Of a stretch of DNA of 64,000 nucleotides, positions 18,267-26,998 are shown in pieces (the first letter of the stretch is position 1; the number at the start of each line of letters is the position of its first letter). Origin of the DNA: JBBBNV01 sp037137075 (GTDB lineage: Bacteria; Bacillota; Bacilli; Paenibacillales; NBRC-103111); contig NZ_JBBBNV010000005.1 in the NCBI RefSeq assembly GCF_037137075.1, positions 113,640-177,639 on the forward strand, written 5' to 3'. Both the position numbers and the translations under genes were made by a program. Under the pieces are notes generated by a model that saw only the letters and a program-made list of their open reading frames with translations, was not told the origin of the DNA and did not search any database.

Positions 18267-19025
18267 ATGGATTCTTGGATTACAGCCGCGTTAGGCTCGG
18301 AGCGGTTCGAATTATTTTCACTGTCTCATGGGCTGGCAATGGGTTTCACGATAGCGGGCATTCTCTTACTATTTTTGTTCAGAGACAGGCTGCAAGAAAA
18401 GCGGGCTGCTCAGCTATGCCGATGGTTCATCGCGGTGGTTCTTGTGGTAACGGAAGTGGCTCTGCAAGTATGGGGGACGTCGACGCAGGAATGGAATGCC
18501 GCCGAATGGCTTCCGTTCCAGCTTTGCAGTCTGAGCTTGATGCTATGCGTGTATATGCTCCTGATGAAGAGCAGGCGTGTGTATGAATTTGTGTATTTTA
18601 CGGGGATCGGCGGCGCAGCGATGGCCATTCTAACGCCTGCTTTGTCGTATCCATTTCCGCATTTTCGTTTTTGGCATTTTTTTATTGCCCATGCTTTTAT
18701 TATGTTCGCTTGTTTCTTTGCCACGTGGGTCATGAAGTTTCGTCCCACGCTTCGTTCCGTCGGCACGACGATCTTGTTTCTCAACGGCTATTTGCTCTTT
18801 GTGTTCGGGGTCAATGCGGTAACGGGAGGCAATTACATGTTTGTTTCCCAGAAGCCCTCGCAAGGAGGCTTAATGGATGCTCTCGGGGATTATCCGTGGT
18901 ATTTGTTATCTCTGGAAGGCATTGCTGTCGTTCTGTTCCTGCTCATGTATGTTCCGTTTTGGATTGGAGCTAAATCGGGGCTTGGTAATGCAGCACAGAG
19001 CCAAATTGTTACCAAGCAGGATTAG
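18267..19025 (+). CDS. YwaF/TIGR02206-type integral membrane protein
   Basis: A 252-residue protein with about seven transmembrane segments. The start at 18267 is chosen because GGAAAGGTGGAGG lies just upstream and the preceding 28 codons are not conserved-looking. Family marks are FELFSLSHGLAM at the N terminus, AAEWLPFQLCSLSLMLCVYM in the third segment and NYMFVSQKPS before the last segments. The function of the family is unknown. It is transcribed away from the putative nuclease gene. A few codon-length gaps and the AT-richer stretch upstream may mark the edge of an inserted segment. Confidence 0.75.
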   Translation: MDSWITAALGSERFELFSLSHGLAMGFTIAGILLLFLFRDRLQEKRAAQLCRWFIAVVLVVTEVALQVWGTSTQEWNAAEWLPFQLCSLSLMLCVYMLLMKSRRVYEFVYFTGIGGAAMAILTPALSYPFPHFRFWHFFIAHAFIMFACFFATWVMKFRPTLRSVGTTILFLNGYLLFVFGVNAVTGGNYMFVSQKPSQGGLMDALGDYPWYLLSLEGIAVVLFLLMYVPFWIGAKSGLGNAAQSQIVTKQD

Positions 19026-19304
19026 GCTGGAGCTTGCGGATTTCTAAATCACGAGGGTTATCCCCAAAAAGTCCATTGTGTATGAACCGGCCAATGCATC
19101 AGCAAAATTAGAATAGACAATAGATGGCAAATCACGGTCATAACAACCGAAAATGATGAAGGAGCTATATTGAATCACCCGCACAATAGCACATGGAATG
19201 CCGAACGGGCAAGGCTAGAGCAAGTTAATAACAGCTTATTCGTCTAGTTAAATGACGTGTTCACCACTAAATCGATACATTGTATACACCAACCAAAGTT
19301 AAAT

Positions 19305-19352
19305 CCGGCCCGCACATTGCCCAATGTCAGTGAAGTGCGAGGCCGGTTTTTT
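19305..19352 (+). terminator. Rho-independent terminator
   Basis: CCGGCC (19305-19310) with GCAC pairs with GTGC and GGCCGG (19341-19346), followed by TTTTTT. It probably ends the transcript of the YwaF-type gene. Confidence 0.8.
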
Positions 19353-19353
19353 G

Positions 19354-19362
19354 TGCTAAAAT
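19354..19362 (+). promoter_or_regulatory. Extended -10 promoter of the dehydrogenase gene
   Basis: TGCTAAAAT directly follows the terminator T-run and lies 51 bases before the GTG start of the oxidoreductase gene. No convincing -35 was seen. Confidence 0.45.
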
Positions 19363-19413
19363 GAAAGCGTAATCTTTTGGTGCAGAACAAATCGGGCAAA
19401 GGGTGAGGACCAG

Positions 19414-20544
19414 GTGTCGAAGGTGCGGATTGGAATTGTGGGGCTTGGCGGCATGGGGGAAGGGCATGCGAAGTATTTGACCCGGGGAGAAGTGCGCGGA
19501 GCCGAGCTGACTGCGGTTTGTGATATGCGACCGGAGCGGCTGGAATGGGCACAGCGGCAGTATGGCCCGCAGGTGGCCTGCTTTGATAACGTTGAAGCGA
19601 TGCTTACGTCCGGCACAGTGGACGGTGTTCTTGTCGCCACGCATCATTATGTGCATCCCGAGGTGGCGATTCAGGCTCTGGAGAAGGGGCTGCATGTGCT
19701 TGTGGAGAAGCCGGCTGGGGTATACACGAAGCAGGTTCGGCTGATGAATGAGGCGGCGGATCGATCCGGCAAGGTGTTCGGCATTATGTACAACCAGCGG
19801 ACGAATCCGCTATACGCGAAGCTGAAGGATTTGATTGCAGGCGGAGAGCTCGGAGAGATTCGAAGGACGAATTGGATTATTACGAATTGGTACCGATCTC
19901 AAAGCTATTATGATTCAGCGGGCTGGCGGGCAACCTGGGCGGGAGAAGGCGGCGGCGTGCTTATTAACCAGGACCCGCATCAGCTGGACCTGTGGCAGTG
20001 GACGACCGGGCTTATGCCGAAGCGGATACGGGCGTTCTGCTATTTCGGCAAGCACCGCCGCATTGAGGTGGAAGATGAAGTAACCGCTTATGTTGAATAT
20101 GAGAACGGGGCCACGGGCGTGTTTGTAACAACGACCGGTGAAGCACCGGGGACGAACCGGTTTGAGGTTGCCGGAGACCGGGGCAAAATTGTCATTGAAG
20201 ACGGCAAGCTGACCTTTTGGCGGCTGCGGGTGCCGGAGCCGGAATTCAACCGGACGTATACCGGCGGCTTCGGGTCACCGGAATGCTGGAAGTGCGAGGT
20301 GCCTACGCCAGGGACCGGCGGGCAGCACAAGGAAGTGACACAGAACTGGGTCGATGCGATTGCGAAGGGAACGCCGCTGCTGGCTCCGGGGCAGGAGGGC
20401 ATACACGGATTGACCTTGTCCAACGCTATGCTGCTGTCAGCCTGGACAGACAACTGGGTGGATTTCCCGCTGGATGAAGAGCTGTTTCACCGCCTGCTGC
20501 AGGAACGAATTGAACAATCCGCTTCCACTCGGAGCAGCAAGTAA
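19414..20544 (+). CDS. Gfo/Idh/MocA-family NAD(P)-dependent sugar oxidoreductase
   Basis: A 376-residue soluble dehydrogenase starting at GTG after GGGTGAGGA. The Rossmann domain (about 1-125) opens with GIVGLGGMGEGHAKYL and has the conserved EKPAGVYTKQ motif whose Lys is catalytic in this family. The second half is the alpha/beta substrate domain, with GGGVLINQDPHQLDLWQW holding the conserved Asp and His. It likely oxidises a sugar, inositol or sugar derivative. About 100 bases downstream lies a sugar isomerase gene in the same direction, so the two probably act in one catabolic step series. The substrate is not readable. Confidence 0.9.
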   Translation: MSKVRIGIVGLGGMGEGHAKYLTRGEVRGAELTAVCDMRPERLEWAQRQYGPQVACFDNVEAMLTSGTVDGVLVATHHYVHPEVAIQALEKGLHVLVEKPAGVYTKQVRLMNEAADRSGKVFGIMYNQRTNPLYAKLKDLIAGGELGEIRRTNWIITNWYRSQSYYDSAGWRATWAGEGGGVLINQDPHQLDLWQWTTGLMPKRIRAFCYFGKHRRIEVEDEVTAYVEYENGATGVFVTTTGEAPGTNRFEVAGDRGKIVIEDGKLTFWRLRVPEPEFNRTYTGGFGSPECWKCEVPTPGTGGQHKEVTQNWVDAIAKGTPLLAPGQEGIHGLTLSNAMLLSAWTDNWVDFPLDEELFHRLLQERIEQSASTRSSK

Positions 20545-20648
20545 GGCAGACAGACCGGCTAAGGAACAAAGAAGCTTCTAAACCGATCGGTGAATAGAGC
20601 CGGGGCGTGAAGCAGGATAACAAAATCGAAAACGGGAGGCAAGGAACG

Positions 20649-21497
20649 ATGAAATTATCCGTTTTTACAGTGGCAACACCGGATTTGACCCCTGAGGAGC
20701 TGGCGGCGGCGGCCAAACAAGCCGGTATTGACGGCGTTGAGTGGCGTTACAAAGAGATTCCGGCCGAGCTTCAAGGCGAGAATCCGTCCTTCTGGCGCAA
20801 CAACCTGTGCACAATGAACCCTGCCGGGGATGAGGCTCATCTGGATCGTTTCAGGAGAGCGGCGGCGGACAATGGATTGACAACAGTCAGCGTTACGCCG
20901 TATTTGACGGCAGGCGATGTGGAAGGGACGGAGAAGGTGCTTGGCACGGCAGCCAAGCTTGGTGCGGGGTTCATTCGGGTAGGTGTGCCCGGTTACGACC
21001 GCAGCCGGCATTTTAATGAGCTGTTCGAGCTGGAGCGCCGTTATTTGCAGGATATTGTTCCGCTTTGCAAGCAGTATGGCGTGAAGGGTCTAGTCGAGAC
21101 GCATCATGTCACGATTGCGGCCAGCGCCAGCGCCGCATACCGGCTGGTCGAAGGACTGGATCCGGATGCCATCGGCATATTGTATGATCCCGGGAACATG
21201 GTGCACGAAGGCTTTGAGAATTACCGCATGGGTCTGGAGCTGCTTGGGCCTTATTTGGCCCACGTGCATGTGAAGAACGGCACATGGCGGCCGGAGCTGA
21301 CGGAAGAGGACGGCAGTACGGTCTGGAAGTCAGGCTGGAGCCCGATAAAGCACGGGATGGTCCCGTGGAGACAGGTAATTCAGGATTTGCAAGCAGTCGG
21401 TTATGACGGATATCTCGGCGTGGAGGATTTCAGCGGCACGTATTCGTCGAAGGACATGCTGCGCCACTTTGCATCGTATATACGCAGTCTGCTCTAG
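20649..21497 (+). CDS. Sugar phosphate isomerase/epimerase (xylose isomerase-like TIM barrel)
   Basis: A 282-residue protein of the AP endonuclease 2 / xylose isomerase-like barrel family. The ATG at 20649 follows GGGAGGCAAGG; fourteen codons further up are open but without a binding site. Metal-binding acidic and His residues appear in VETHH (about 155), YDPGNMVHEG (about 183), HVHVKNG (about 210) and GVEDFSG near the end. It follows the Gfo/Idh/MocA gene and likely handles the keto product. A hairpin terminator lies 25 bases after the stop. Confidence 0.87.
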   Translation: MKLSVFTVATPDLTPEELAAAAKQAGIDGVEWRYKEIPAELQGENPSFWRNNLCTMNPAGDEAHLDRFRRAAADNGLTTVSVTPYLTAGDVEGTEKVLGTAAKLGAGFIRVGVPGYDRSRHFNELFELERRYLQDIVPLCKQYGVKGLVETHHVTIAASASAAYRLVEGLDPDAIGILYDPGNMVHEGFENYRMGLELLGPYLAHVHVKNGTWRPELTEEDGSTVWKSGWSPIKHGMVPWRQVIQDLQAVGYDGYLGVEDFSGTYSSKDMLRHFASYIRSLL

Positions 21498-21522
21498 CTT
21501 TGGCGATCCGGCTGCCCTTACG

Positions 21523-21566
21523 AAACAGGCATTTGCCCTTATACAGGGGGCGGTGCCTGTTTTTTT
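21523..21566 (+). terminator. Rho-independent terminator
   Basis: AAACAGGCA (21523-21531) pairs with TGCCTGTTT (21554-21562), followed by more T. It ends the dehydrogenase-isomerase pair. Confidence 0.85.
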
Positions 21567-21836
21567 GTGCTGGATTCTGCCCCTATCTAGATGAACGGGT
21601 GCTCCTGTTGTTACGTTGATACACGGAGCGGAATCTGTGGAACAGGCCGGATGGAACAGGAACGGAGGCCCCAGTTCTCCACTGCCTGAAACGGGAACGC
21701 AGTCTTACGGTCAGAAACGAGATGTATCCGTTTTCAAAATTTTTACAAAAATAATGATAAAGAAGAACCCTGCTGCGACCGATATTTAAAAGTAGACATT
21801 TTCAACTTCATTCAACGTAGAAAAAGGGGATCAGGT
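21567..21836. other. Intergenic region before the chemoreceptor gene
   Basis: The stretch has no gene. The left 150 bases show nothing recognisable. The right part is AT-rich and holds the SigD-type promoter listed separately. Confidence 0.6.
21758..21785 (+). promoter_or_regulatory. SigD-type (motility) promoter
   Basis: TAAA at 21758-21761 and ACCGATAT at 21778-21785 are 16 bases apart. This matches the flagellar sigma factor consensus TAAA-N14-16-GCCGATAT at all but one base. It lies about 50 bases before the start codon of the chemoreceptor gene, which fits SigD control of chemotaxis genes. Confidence 0.75.
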
Positions 21837-23855
21837 ATGGCTTCCAAGGGCGCAGACATCATTCGTACGTTATTAATTCTAGGCTCCGTTCGTCAAACGG
21901 CAGGGCGTATTGTTTTATCCACGCTGGCAATAATCCTGACTTGCGTCGGGGTTATTTCGTATACGTTTTATGCTCCGACGTCCAATGAGGTGCAGAAGCA
22001 GTCGGAGAGACAGATGGAGTTGAATTCGAATTTATTGGCAAGCAAAATTGACGCGAACCTCGCTGAAAAACGGGCCATCGTTCAGGTTATTGCCCAGCAG
22101 GGCTCGGAGCTTGGCGCCGATCGGCAGAAGCACTTGGATTTCATTGTGAAGGCCCAGAAGCAGCATCCGGAATTTGTATCCATGTTTTACTCGCCGGACT
22201 TGAGTGGAGCCAATAGTGTTAACATCAGGGGCGATTCGGTCGATTATTCTGATCGCCCTTACATAAAACAGGCGCAGGAAGGCAAGCCGTTTGTTTCAGA
22301 CCCTGTTATTTCCAAAACCACGAAGACGATGGTCGTTGTTATTGGGGCCCCGTTAATGAAGGATGGCAAAGTGTACGGATTTTACGGTGCCTCCTACGCC
22401 ATCGATCAAGCCGTCCAAAGTGTCAGCTCGGCTCAATTCGGCGAAACCGGCAATGCGTTTATGACACTGCGCGACGGAACGTTCGTTTCTTTCCCGGATG
22501 AATCGTATATTTTGAACAAAAAAATGTCCGATTTAGGCAGTACAGAGCTGGATTCTGCCCTGACGGATGCGTTACAAGGCAACATGCATCTGATCCGTTA
22601 TGTGGAGAACGGCCACCGCAAAATCGGTTATATGAGTGTAACGGATTCCAAATGGGTTATTACGGTGTTCGCGGCGGAAAGTGAAATTATGAGGCCGGTG
22701 AACGATTTGCTTGATTTGATGATGAAGGTTGGAGCAGGCATGGTTGTCATCGCCCTTCTCATTAACATCCTGATTGCCCTGCGGATTGTTTATCCGATTC
22801 GCCAGCTTACGAGAGGCATTGATTTGCTGGCCAGCGGAGATTTGACTCACCGTATCCCGGTAAAGGGCAAAACGGATATTAGCCTGGCACTGAAATCGTT
22901 TAATGCAGCCGGAGAACAGATGCAGGGACTGATGAAGGAAGTTCACAGCTTGTCCGAGCAATTAACGGAATCGTCGCAGCAGCTGGCCGCCGGAGCGGAC
23001 CAGGGCGCGCAGGTGGCGCAAAGCATCTCGGAAGCCATTCAAGTGGTGGCCGAGAGTTCGGAGCGCCAAACCTCCAGCGTACAGGACGGCAGCCAAGCAG
23101 CGGAAAATATCGCCGCCCAAATTGAAGGCGCAGCAGCGCACAGCACGGATGTCGCTTCGATTGCTGCCGAGGCATCCAGCCTGTCGGATGACGGGGCGGC
23201 ATCGATGGAGCAGCTCACCAGGAAAATGTCCGAAATGGAGCAGGGGATCGGAGAGTTGGCTGCGACGATCCGCAATCTTGCCGGCTTGTCCCGCAAAATC
23301 GGTGACGTCGTAGGCGTAATTAGCGGAATTGCCAAGCAAACGAATATTCTTTCCCTGAATGCGGCCATCGAGGCATCACGTTCCGGAGAAGCGGGCAAGG
23401 GCTTTGCTGTCGTAGCCGATGAAATCCGGAAGCTGGCCGGTCAGTCGATGGAATCGGCGGAGCAAATCGCCGGTTTTATCGAGGGCATTCAGCTTGAAAC
23501 CGAACGGACGCTGCACGCTTCGGAGCTGACCGTAGCTCAAGCGGCTGAAGGGCGTCATGCGGGCGAGGAAGCGGGAGAGCGGTTCGCCCGCATCCGCGTC
23601 TCGATCCAGCAGGTGGCGCTAAGCATCCAGGGCGTATCGGCGGCGGCGGACGAGATTGTGTCCGGCACGAATACGCTGGTCGGATCGATACGCCTGATTG
23701 CGGATTCAGCTGCCGAAACTGCGGCGGAATCCCAGAACGTTTCCGCAGCTGCCGAAGAGCAAATGGCTTCGATGGAGGAAATGGCTTCCGCTTCAGCCGA
23801 GCTGGCTAACATGGCAGGAAAGCTGCGGAGCCAAATTCAGCAATTCAAGCTGTAG
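21837..23855 (+). CDS. Methyl-accepting chemotaxis protein
   Basis: A 672-residue transmembrane receptor. Transmembrane 1 is at about 20-42. The external region (about 45-290) looks like a double Cache sensor (YSPDLSGANSVNIRG, RPYIKQAQEGKPF, VVVIGAPLMKDGKVYGFYGA). Transmembrane 2 is at about 292-315, followed by a HAMP domain containing YPIRQLTRGIDLLASGDL. The cytoplasmic coiled coil has the kinase-contact hairpin KQTNILSLNAAIEASRSGEA and GFAVVADEIRKLAGQS. Cache receptors commonly bind amino acids or organic acids; the ligand here is unknown. A SigD-type promoter precedes it and a terminator follows. Confidence 0.95.
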   Translation: MASKGADIIRTLLILGSVRQTAGRIVLSTLAIILTCVGVISYTFYAPTSNEVQKQSERQMELNSNLLASKIDANLAEKRAIVQVIAQQGSELGADRQKHLDFIVKAQKQHPEFVSMFYSPDLSGANSVNIRGDSVDYSDRPYIKQAQEGKPFVSDPVISKTTKTMVVVIGAPLMKDGKVYGFYGASYAIDQAVQSVSSAQFGETGNAFMTLRDGTFVSFPDESYILNKKMSDLGSTELDSALTDALQGNMHLIRYVENGHRKIGYMSVTDSKWVITVFAAESEIMRPVNDLLDLMMKVGAGMVVIALLINILIALRIVYPIRQLTRGIDLLASGDLTHRIPVKGKTDISLALKSFNAAGEQMQGLMKEVHSLSEQLTESSQQLAAGADQGAQVAQSISEAIQVVAESSERQTSSVQDGSQAAENIAAQIEGAAAHSTDVASIAAEASSLSDDGAASMEQLTRKMSEMEQGIGELAATIRNLAGLSRKIGDVVGVISGIAKQTNILSLNAAIEASRSGEAGKGFAVVADEIRKLAGQSMESAEQIAGFIEGIQLETERTLHASELTVAQAAEGRHAGEEAGERFARIRVSIQQVALSIQGVSAAADEIVSGTNTLVGSIRLIADSAAETAAESQNVSAAAEEQMASMEEMASASAELANMAGKLRSQIQQFKL

Positions 23856-23885
23856 AGTCCGCAGCGGTGCACCTATATAGTCACT

Positions 23886-23931
23886 ATCCCCCCATTCCGC
23901 ATGAAGGTATGCCGGAGCGGGGGATTTTTTT
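23886..23931 (+). terminator. Rho-independent terminator
   Basis: ATCCCCC (23886-23892) pairs with GGGGGAT (23919-23925), followed by a T run, after the chemoreceptor gene. Confidence 0.85.
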
Positions 23932-23957
23932 ACGAATGCCCGTAAACGTGGTATTCT
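23929..23957 (+). promoter_or_regulatory. Promoter of the AraC-type regulator
   Basis: TTTACG (23929-23934) and TATTCT (23952-23957) are 17 bases apart, with TGG before the -10. The -35 overlaps the end of the terminator T-run. Confidence 0.55.
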
Positions 23958-24005
23958 GGACGTAATGAACCGGCAACACATTATAGGGTCAAGGGAGGAT
24001 TGCAG

Positions 24006-24875
24006 ATGGCTGAATTTGTCATATATCCCGGCACGCTGCAGCTATCCTACAGGATGTCCCATCCCATTGAACCGGTGTTTCACTCGCATGCGCTGTATGA
24101 ACTGTATTTTTTCCATGAGGGCCGTTGCAATTATTTAATCGGAGATCGCATCCATGTGCTGTCTCCGGGCGATGTCATTCTCATGAACGGGATGACGCTG
24201 CACTGCGCCAAAATCGATCCGTCGGTTACCTACGTCCGCTCAACGATTCATTTTGACCCGCATTCCCTGGCTCCCCTGCTCGCGCCCTTTGAGCCGCTGG
24301 AGGTGCTTCAGCCCTTTCAGGAGCTGGGGAACTATCGTTTTTCCCTGCAGGGTGAGGCTTTGGCCGAGATGAATCGGCTGCTTGCACGGATGCAGGAGTT
24401 AAAGGAACAGCAGGACGCAGTCGGTGAGGCCCGGCTGAAGCTGGCTCTGGCCGATTTGCTCTTTGCAGTGTACGAGCACTGCCAATCTCCGCTTAAAGAC
24501 AAGAGAGAGCTTCCCAGCGATAAGGAAAAGACAGTGCAGCGCATGATTTCGTATCTGGACCGGCATTATATGGATGATTTTCATCTGGATGAGCTGCAGG
24601 AGCATCTTCATATGAGCAAATATTATCTGGTCAAAATGTTCAAGGAGATTACCGGGGTCACGATCTTCGATTTCTTGTACCAGCGACGTATTAATCAGGC
24701 CAAAATTCATTTCCTGATGGATTCGCAGCTGTCGGTGACGGAGGTTTGCTTTCGGGTCGGCTTCAAGCATTTGGCGCATTTCAGCCGCGTATTCAAGAAG
24801 CAGGTGGGCAGCACCCCGGAACGCTTCAAGCGGGAAGCCCGCAGCAATGGCGATGTTCTTACAAAGCCGGAGTAG
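24006..24875 (+). CDS. AraC-family transcriptional regulator
   Basis: A 289-residue regulator. The ATG at 24006 has AAGGGAGG seven bases upstream; a TTG two codons earlier is less likely. The N-terminal cupin-like sugar-sensing half has HSHALYELYFFHEG and LSPGDVILMNG. The C-terminal double helix-turn-helix (about 190-285) has LDELQEHLHMSKYYLVKMFK and the signature SVTEVCFRVGFKHLAHFSRV followed by FKKQVGSTPERFK. It is a single-gene unit; its target may be a sugar gene elsewhere, as neither flank is an obvious catabolic operon. Confidence 0.92.
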   Translation: MAEFVIYPGTLQLSYRMSHPIEPVFHSHALYELYFFHEGRCNYLIGDRIHVLSPGDVILMNGMTLHCAKIDPSVTYVRSTIHFDPHSLAPLLAPFEPLEVLQPFQELGNYRFSLQGEALAEMNRLLARMQELKEQQDAVGEARLKLALADLLFAVYEHCQSPLKDKRELPSDKEKTVQRMISYLDRHYMDDFHLDELQEHLHMSKYYLVKMFKEITGVTIFDFLYQRRINQAKIHFLMDSQLSVTEVCFRVGFKHLAHFSRVFKKQVGSTPERFKREARSNGDVLTKPE

Positions 24876-25100
24876 CCTTATGCCAGAATCCCGGCGGGCG
24901 TTAGGGCTCCGTATGACGAGGGCCGGCCGCATGCCTTGCACGCTGTCCGGATCGTGGAAGCGAGCGGGCAGGTCCGCCAAGAGAATGCAGCGGATACAGC
25001 CGGAATTAGAGCAGGCTTGCTCTGGCGGCGCGGGGCTGCATCGTGTATGATAAAAATGGAACGTTTTAATCCGTGAACCGATGTTGGGGGAGTTGAACGA

Positions 25101-25523
25101 ATGGAACAGTGGCTTGCCTTTGCCCAGAGCCAGTGGTACTGGGTCATCATTGCGCTGGTTGTGATTCTGATCGTCATCAAAATTGTAAAAACAGTCGTAA
25201 AATGGGTCATCGTGCTGGCGGTGCTGGCCGGTCTGGTGTACTACGGCTCATCGTATGTGGATGACCTGAAGTCGGCCGCCGTAGCGGTGGTGGGACAGCA
25301 GGGAGATTTGCGGGATATGGCGCTGAAGGCGTTCGCCGGGGAAGACGCGTCCTTCAAGCAGAACGCTGACGGAACGTTTACGATGACCAAAAGCGGGATA
25401 AGCTTGGAAGGAAAGGCAGGCTCAAATGATGTCAAAATCTCGTTTAAAGGCCAGTCCATAACCATCAAAGCAGACGAAGCGCTGAATAAAATTATCGAGC
25501 AGGCTCAAAAAAATCAGCAATAA
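25101..25523 (+). CDS. Small membrane-anchored protein of unknown function
   Basis: A 140-residue protein with two closely spaced hydrophobic segments (about 12-30 and 34-50; WYWVIIALVVILIVIKIVK, WVIVLAVLAGLVYYG), then a polar external or cytoplasmic domain of about 85 residues rich in beta strands (ADGTFTMTKSGISLEG, DVKISFKGQSITIKA). The ATG follows TTGGGGGAGTTG. I do not recognise the family. It lies 71 bases before a membrane transglutaminase-like gene in the same direction, suggesting a shared role at the cell surface. Confidence 0.65.
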   Translation: MEQWLAFAQSQWYWVIIALVVILIVIKIVKTVVKWVIVLAVLAGLVYYGSSYVDDLKSAAVAVVGQQGDLRDMALKAFAGEDASFKQNADGTFTMTKSGISLEGKAGSNDVKISFKGQSITIKADEALNKIIEQAQKNQQ

Positions 25524-25594
25524 TCGATTTCAGTCTGAACGAAAACGAAAGGACATGAACGAGAAGAAAGCAAACAAATTCGGGAGGTGCTGTC

Positions 25595-26770
25595 ATGCCA
25601 AACGCGGTTTCGATTCTGCTCGGCGCATTGCTCGCCCTTTCTATGCTGCAAGGAATCCGGCGGGGGGCGGGCGGCTCGGCCAAGCATTTGTTTGTGCTGG
25701 TTTCGGAAACGGCGCTCCTCTGCGGAGCGCTGTATTTGTCTTGGCTGGGCGCCGGCTGGCTGTCTCCGCTTGCGGCGGAGTGGCTCAGCGGCCCTCAGCT
25801 TCAAATGCCCGCGGGAGAGCTGAGCGATCTGCAGCAGGTCTATTATACGGCTCTGACCGGGCTGCGGGATTTTTCCATGCTGCGATTTACGGTTCTGCTT
25901 GTAATGGGATATATCCTTTGTAAAAGCGTTCTGTCCTCGCTGTGGTACGGACTGCATCAGCGCTGGCTGAGCAGTCGTCCTCCTTCAGTGGCTTTGGCTG
26001 CTGGAGGCGGAAGCGGCGGCGCGGCGGCAGGTCCTCGGGGCGGCTATGGGTTTGGCCGCATCTTGTTCAACGGAACCGCCGGGGGCGTGCTGGGCGGCAT
26101 TCACGGCGGGCTGCGCGCATTGCTGGCTGCTGCCGTGCTGTACGTGTATATTACGCTGCTGCCGGGGGCGCCGTTTGCGTCATACATTCAAGACTCCGAC
26201 CTGTACCGGCAGGCGGCCTCCCAGGTGTTTGCTCCCGTAGCGGGACCATTTCTGGCGGAGCAGCTGCCGGTGCTGGCCAAAGCGCTGGAGGAAGAATATG
26301 CGGGAATTTTGCGCCGCAAGTACGAGATTGTGGATGCCAGCATCCCGGACGATATTTCCGCAGCAGCCAGGCAGATCACCGCAGGGCTGGACTCGGACGA
26401 GCAAAAGGCCCGTGAGCTGTACAAATGGGTGGGAACCCGGATCACGTATGACTGGGACAAGGTCAAGCTGTATGAGGAGCAGCGGATTTGGAAGGAACAG
26501 ACGCCGGAGGATACGTTTGCGACGCGGGAAGGCGTATGCATTGACTACTCCCGTCTGTATGCGATGATGGCCCGGGCGGCCGGGCTGGATGTCAAGGTTG
26601 TTACGGGACTCGGCTATGACGGGCGTTCCAGCTACGGGCCCCATGCCTGGAATGAAGTGTATTTGTCTGAGCGGGGGGAGTGGGTTCCTCTCGATTCAAC
26701 CTGGGTCGCCAGCGGCGGGGATTGGTTCAATCCGCCTAACTTTGCGAAAACGCATATTAAGGAAGCTTAG
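25595..26770 (+). CDS. Membrane protein with transglutaminase-like domain
   Basis: A 391-residue protein. The first half has about four transmembrane segments with a CvpA-like layout (ALLALSMLQGIRRGAGGSAK, then VLLVMGYILCKSVLSSLWYG) and a glycine-rich loop. The C-terminal half (about 245-385) is a transglutaminase-core domain with the catalytic Cys in TREGVCIDYSRLYAMMARAA, His in PHAWNEVYLS and Asp in WVPLDSTW. Such proteins often act as peptidases or crosslinking enzymes outside the membrane, but no substrate is known here. It follows GGGAGGTG and sits downstream of a small membrane protein gene. Confidence 0.82.
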   Translation: MPNAVSILLGALLALSMLQGIRRGAGGSAKHLFVLVSETALLCGALYLSWLGAGWLSPLAAEWLSGPQLQMPAGELSDLQQVYYTALTGLRDFSMLRFTVLLVMGYILCKSVLSSLWYGLHQRWLSSRPPSVALAAGGGSGGAAAGPRGGYGFGRILFNGTAGGVLGGIHGGLRALLAAAVLYVYITLLPGAPFASYIQDSDLYRQAASQVFAPVAGPFLAEQLPVLAKALEEEYAGILRRKYEIVDASIPDDISAAARQITAGLDSDEQKARELYKWVGTRITYDWDKVKLYEEQRIWKEQTPEDTFATREGVCIDYSRLYAMMARAAGLDVKVVTGLGYDGRSSYGPHAWNEVYLSERGEWVPLDSTWVASGGDWFNPPNFAKTHIKEA

Positions 26771-26998
26771 CCTGGTCAGACGGCTGGCGATAGCGCGAAG
26801 AGGCGCATAAAGGCTGCAAGCTGTTTTTTCGGATGATGCCGGAGGAACGGCTTTTTTGTATTGGAAAAGCTGAGGCGAGTCGCTGCCTGACAGGAACCAG
26901 GCACGGCTGCTTCCCAACTGGTATCCCGCCTTCTGTTTATGGTACACTTGATACTATGATCCGGTTTGTTTGCCACACCGGGAGGAGTGCAAAATTCA

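Larger units (their letters stand above)
19026..19413. other. Intergenic region with terminator and promoter
   Basis: 388 bases without a supported gene. The first 270 bases are AT-rich and show no recognisable element. A strong hairpin terminator at 19305-19352 and an extended -10 at 19354-19362 fill the rest. Confidence 0.6.
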
